Source of the DNA: JBBPXY01 sp038200435
GTDB lineage: Bacteria; Actinomycetota; Thermoleophilia; Solirubrobacterales; Solirubrobacteraceae
Length of the DNA stretch: 30,550 nucleotides
NCBI GenBank assembly: GCA_038200435.1
Contig: JBBPXY010000082.1
Location: 1-30,550 of the forward strand
Reading direction: 5' to 3'
The translations under genes were made by a program, and so were the position numbers. The notes beneath the pieces are model-generated. The model saw only the letters and a list, made by a program, of their open reading frames with translations. It did not search any database and was not told the DNA's origin. This document shows, piece by piece, positions 28,157 to 30,550 of the stretch. The number at the start of each line of letters is the position of its first letter. Position 1 is the stretch's first letter.

Positions 28157-29242
28157 ATGACCGCCACCAGCGAAGTGCAGTCGGGCCTAGAGGGCGTAGT
28201 CGCCTTCGCTACGCAGATTGCCGAGCCCGACAAGGAGGGCGGGGCGCTGCGCTACCGCGGCGTCGACATCGAGGATCTCGTCGGCCAGGTCCCCTTCGAG
28301 CAGGTCTGGGGCCTGCTCGTCGACGGTTCCTTCCAGCCTGGGCTGCCGCCTGCCGAGCCGCACGGCCTGATGGTGCGCTCGGGCGACGCCCGCGTGGACG
28401 TGCAGGCTGCGCTGGCCATGCTCGCCCCGGAGTGGGGCTTCGGCCAGGTGATCGACATCTCCGATGAGCAGTGCCGCGACGATCTCGCCCGCGCGTCGGT
28501 GATGGCCCTCTCCTTCGTCGCGCAGTCGGCACGCGGGAGCGGGCAGCCGCCCGTTCCCCAGCGCGAGGTCGACAAGGGCACCTCGATCCCCGAGCGCTTC
28601 CTCATCCGCTGGCGCGGCGAAGCCGATCCCGACGATGTCAAGGCGATCGACGCCTACTGGATCTCGGCCGCCGAGCACGGCATGAACGCTTCGACGTTCA
28701 CCGCGCGGGTCATCACCTCGACCGGCGCCGACTGCGCCGCCGCCATGTCGGGAGCGGTCGGGGCCCTTTCGGGCCCTCTGCACGGCGGCGCGCCCTCACG
28801 CGTGCTGCAGATGCTCGACGCCGTCGAGGAGCGCGGCGACGCAGACGCCTGGGTCAAGGAGGCGCTCGACTCGGGTGAGCGGCTCATGGGCTTCGGTCAC
28901 CGCGTCTACCGTGCCGAGGACCCGCGTGCGCGTGTTCTGCGCCGGACCTCGAAGGAGATCGGCTCAGAGCGCTTCGAGGTCGCCGAGGCGCTCGAGAAGG
29001 CCGCGCTGGCCGAGCTCCACGCCCGCAAGCCCGATCGCGTTCTGGCCACCAACGTCGAGTTCTGGTCGGCCGTGGTGCTCGATCACGCGAACGTCCCGTC
29101 GGATCTCTTCACCCCGATGTTCACGTGCGCGCGCACGGCCGGCTGGTCGGCGCACATCCTCGAGCAGAAGCGCGAGGCACGGCTGATCCGGCCAACGGCC
29201 AAGTACATCGGCGAGGCGCCGCGCGGGCGCGACGAGGTCTGA
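28157..29242 (+). CDS. Citrate synthase, CitA-like type
   Basis: 361 residues. Two catalytic histidines are in GPLHGGAPS (about 211) and GFGHRVYRAEDPR (about 241-244), and a third conserved His in ISAAEHGMNASTF. At the place of the catalytic Asp in most citrate synthases (NVDF) this protein has Glu: NVEFWSAVVLDHANVPSDLF. As I recall, actinobacterial CitA-type enzymes share this Glu, so it is probably a real synthase. It condenses acetyl-CoA (or propionyl-CoA) with oxaloacetate. GGGAG precedes ATG 28157, so it seems leadered. The head-to-head amidase start is 93 bp away. Confidence 0.9.
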   Translation: MTATSEVQSGLEGVVAFATQIAEPDKEGGALRYRGVDIEDLVGQVPFEQVWGLLVDGSFQPGLPPAEPHGLMVRSGDARVDVQAALAMLAPEWGFGQVIDISDEQCRDDLARASVMALSFVAQSARGSGQPPVPQREVDKGTSIPERFLIRWRGEADPDDVKAIDAYWISAAEHGMNASTFTARVITSTGADCAAAMSGAVGALSGPLHGGAPSRVLQMLDAVEERGDADAWVKEALDSGERLMGFGHRVYRAEDPRARVLRRTSKEIGSERFEVAEALEKAALAELHARKPDRVLATNVEFWSAVVLDHANVPSDLFTPMFTCARTAGWSAHILEQKREARLIRPTAKYIGEAPRGRDEV

Positions 29243-29310
29243 CCGCGTCGCGGAGCCCTCGGGCGCGCCCGCCGCGGAGGCGGCTCACGGTCGTGTCGTA
29301 ATCGGCCTGA

Positions 29311-29316
29311 TACCGT
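29311..29316 (+). promoter_or_regulatory. -10 box of a leaderless promoter ahead of an ATC start
   Basis: TACCGT, then exactly 7 nt, then ATC 29324. The same spacing is used before most ATG and GTG starts here. Confidence 0.45.
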
Positions 29317-29323
29317 ATAGAGC

Positions 29324-29671
29324 ATCACGACCTCGGCCCCGGGAGACATCGTCGCCTCCGCTCGCAGCCGACGCCAGCTCAGCCAGCGTGCGCTGGCTCT
29401 GCGCGCCGGCACGAGCCAGGCCGCGATCAGCCGCATCGAGAAAGGACTCGAGTCCCCGAGCTTCGAGCGCCTCAGCCTGATTCTGCGCGTGATGGGCGAG
29501 AGCATCGTGCTCACCTCTACCCCGACGCCGCTCCGCTTCCCGCGCGTGGAATCGCTCACGCCCGCCGAGCGCCTGCGCGAGGCCGCCTCGTGGAACCTGG
29601 CGGCGACGAGACTCGAGCTGGCGGGCGCAGCGGCGCGGCGTGCCGGTCATCCAGCCACGCGCCGTTCGTGA
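29324..29671 (+). CDS. XRE-type helix-turn-helix protein (likely antitoxin), apparent ATC start
   Basis: About 115 residues. HTH: RRQLSQRALALRAGTSQAAI, SRIEKGLESPSFERLSLIL (about 12-50), a textbook XRE domain, then VMGESIVLTSTPTP and a helical tail RLREAASWNLAATRLELAGA. The first in-frame ATG/GTG is only at 29489-29492, after the HTH, while the frame is closed by TAG at 29318. The only sensible start is ATC 29324, placed 7 nt after a -10 box, giving M-T-T-S-A-P-G-D-I-V where relatives have a Met. The stop TGA overlaps the nucleotidyltransferase GTG (GTGA). With that gene it resembles antitoxin-toxin pairs of the HTH/nucleotidyltransferase kind. Confidence 0.7.
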   Translation: MTTSAPGDIVASARSRRQLSQRALALRAGTSQAAISRIEKGLESPSFERLSLILRVMGESIVLTSTPTPLRFPRVESLTPAERLREAASWNLAATRLELAGAAARRAGHPATRRS

Positions 29672-30144
29672 CTCCCGGGCTGCCCGAGCGGCCGCTCGAC
29701 ATTCAGCGGCTGTTCGCCGCGCTGGCGGAGCATCGGGTCGACTACGTCGTGATCGGGGGTGTGGCCGCGCAGGTACATGGTCACCGCCGTACGACCCGCG
29801 ACCTCGACGTGATCCCCGCCCCCAACGACGAGAACCTCAATCGCCTCGCGAATGCGCTCCGGGAGTTGGAAGCCCATCCTCGTGACCTGCCGGGGGGAGC
29901 CCCCACGCGCGAGCAGCTCGGTTCCGCTCCCGTGGTGCCGCCACTCTCAACCGCTCACGGTGAGCTGCACATCCTGCGGGATGTCCCGGGTGCCGCGGCC
30001 TACGACGACCTCCGGCGCCGGGGGCTCCCGCTGGATCTGCAGGAGGTACAGGTCGTGATCGCCGGCCTCGACGACCTGATCGCGATGAAACGCGCCTCGG
30101 GACGTCCTGCCGACCTTGAGGACCTCGCCGTCCTGACGGCCTGA
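29668..30144 (+). CDS. Nucleotidyltransferase-fold protein (possible toxin)
   Basis: 158 residues from GTG 29668, which overlaps the stop of the HTH gene. The nucleotidyltransferase core is FAALAEHRVDYVVIGGVAAQ, VHGHRRTTRDLDVIPAPNDE: GG, then R-x-T-x-D-L-D. The two Asp of DLD would bind metal and the nucleotide. Later parts include ELHILRDVPG and VVIAGLDDLIAMKRASGRP with the K-x-x-x-x-R...D-L-E-D tail, common in DUF6036/AbiEii-like proteins. An upstream HTH gene fits MenTA/AbiE-like toxin-antitoxin modules, but a purely metabolic role is not excluded. It ends 6 nt before a bidirectional terminator. Confidence 0.82.
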   Translation: MTPGLPERPLDIQRLFAALAEHRVDYVVIGGVAAQVHGHRRTTRDLDVIPAPNDENLNRLANALRELEAHPRDLPGGAPTREQLGSAPVVPPLSTAHGELHILRDVPGAAAYDDLRRRGLPLDLQEVQVVIAGLDDLIAMKRASGRPADLEDLAVLTA

Positions 30145-30150
30145 AACGAC

Positions 30151-30180
30151 GAGGGCCCCGGCGAAATCGCCGGGGCCCTC
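30151..30180. terminator. Bidirectional intrinsic terminator
   Basis: GAGGGCCCCGGCG and CGCCGGGGCCCTC are a perfect 13-bp stem with loop AAAT. It separates the convergent nucleotidyltransferase and groEL genes. Confidence 0.8.
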
Positions 30181-30206
30181 GGTACTTCGTGCGTCTGCCT
30201 GGGGGG

Positions 30207-30225
30207 CGCCGAGCGAAGCTCGGCG
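30207..30225 (-). terminator. Hairpin downstream of groEL
   Basis: CGCCGAGC and GCTCGGCG pair as an 8-bp stem with loop GAA. A further GAGGGG...CCCTC hairpin follows directly. They likely end the groEL transcript. Confidence 0.55.
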
Positions 30226-30244
30226 AGAGGGGGGCGAAGCCCTC

Positions 30245-30550
30245 CTACATCATGCCGCCCATTCCGCCCATGTCGGGCATGCCGCCTCCGCCGCCCGCGC
30301 CGTCCTTCTCGGGCATCTCGGCGACGATCGCCTCGGTGGTGAGGATGTTCTTCGCGATCGACGCGGCGTTCTGCAGCGCCGAGCGCGTGACCATGGCCGG
30401 GTCGATGACGCCGGCGGCGACGAGATCGACGATCTCGCCGGTCGCGGCGTTCAGGCCCTGGCCCTTCTCGGCCTTGCGCACGTCGTTGACGACGACCGAT
30501 CCCTCGAGACCCGCGTTGTGCGAGATCTGGCGCAGCGGCTCCTCGAGCGA
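30245..30550 (-). CDS. groL: GroEL chaperonin, C-terminal part (5' end beyond window)
   Basis: The minus-strand frame is open at the window edge and ends at TAG 30245-30247. It encodes the last about 101 residues: SLEEPLRQISHNAGLEGSVV, then the GroEL equatorial-domain block GLNAATGEIVDLVAAGVIDP, AMVTRSALQNAASIAKNILT, TEAIVAEMPEKD. The tail GAGGGGGMPDMGGMGGMM is the Gly-Met-rich flexible end of the GroEL cavity. This marks a folding chaperonin, ATP-driven, cytoplasmic. Whether a groES gene accompanies it cannot be seen. Confidence 0.97.
   Translation of the reverse strand, partial: SLEEPLRQISHNAGLEGSVVVNDVRKAEKGQGLNAATGEIVDLVAAGVIDPAMVTRSALQNAASIAKNILTTEAIVAEMPEKDGAGGGGGMPDMGGMGGMM

Overview
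The window is high-GC DNA (roughly 70% by eye) with GTG/TTG starts and an actinobacterial gene set: a deazaflavin (F420)-type nitroreductase, a DUF2342 zincin, a PAC2 protein, an Mrp ATPase without CxxC, and a CitA-like citrate synthase. Together with the lysine/arginine-rich histone-like protein and the MpsC/DUF2294 paralogues, this suggests a Thermoleophilia/Solirubrobacterales-like actinobacterium. That placement is inference from gene content. Many genes have a TAnnnT box 6-8 nt before the start codon and no Shine-Dalgarno sequence, so much of the window appears to be transcribed as leaderless mRNA.

Layout. 1-6143: metabolic genes, with a MauE/DoxX-like membrane protein cut by the left edge, an F420 nitroreductase, DUF488, then a minus-strand run (acyltransferase, DUF3307, Zn-alcohol dehydrogenase, alpha/beta hydrolase) and a divergent second Zn-alcohol dehydrogenase. 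6178-10930: a stress- or membrane-type island with three MpsC/DUF2294 paralogues, several small membrane proteins, a DksA/TraR zinc finger, an ECF-like sigma factor whose frame lacks its expected stop, and a DoxX protein with a transposase-like HTH tail. 10961-11828: a small integration scar at a selenocysteine tRNA gene, consisting of the tRNA, a 5'-truncated tyrosine integrase abutting its 3' end, and hicA-hicB, each overlapping the next. 11895-20366: housekeeping genes (MFS exporter, HD/OB nuclease, PAC2, UvrD-like helicase fused to a PD-(D/E)XK nuclease, inositol-phosphatase family, DUF2342).

20533-21249 encodes a histone-H1-like protein behind a sigma-70-type promoter with a perfect palindrome across its -10 box. 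21491-23732 is the most unusual part. It is a 2.24-kb segment bounded by 28-bp imperfect terminal inverted repeats (24/28 identical), with a frameshifted IS1595-family transposase at one end. Its cargo is two small unknown proteins, a winged-helix regulator, two strong hairpins and a class II, leucine-type tRNA gene with a UGG (proline) anticodon and a 38-nt variable arm. Inverted copies of a GGTGGCAGG-type dispersed repeat lie about 60-70 bp outside both ends.

23837-30550: Mrp ATPase, DUF2237, ferredoxin, an NAD(P)-binding atypical SDR, amidase, citrate synthase, an XRE-HTH/nucleotidyltransferase pair (toxin-antitoxin-like, apparently starting at ATC), a bidirectional terminator and the 3' end of groEL. 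No CRISPR array, rRNA or replication origin was seen.
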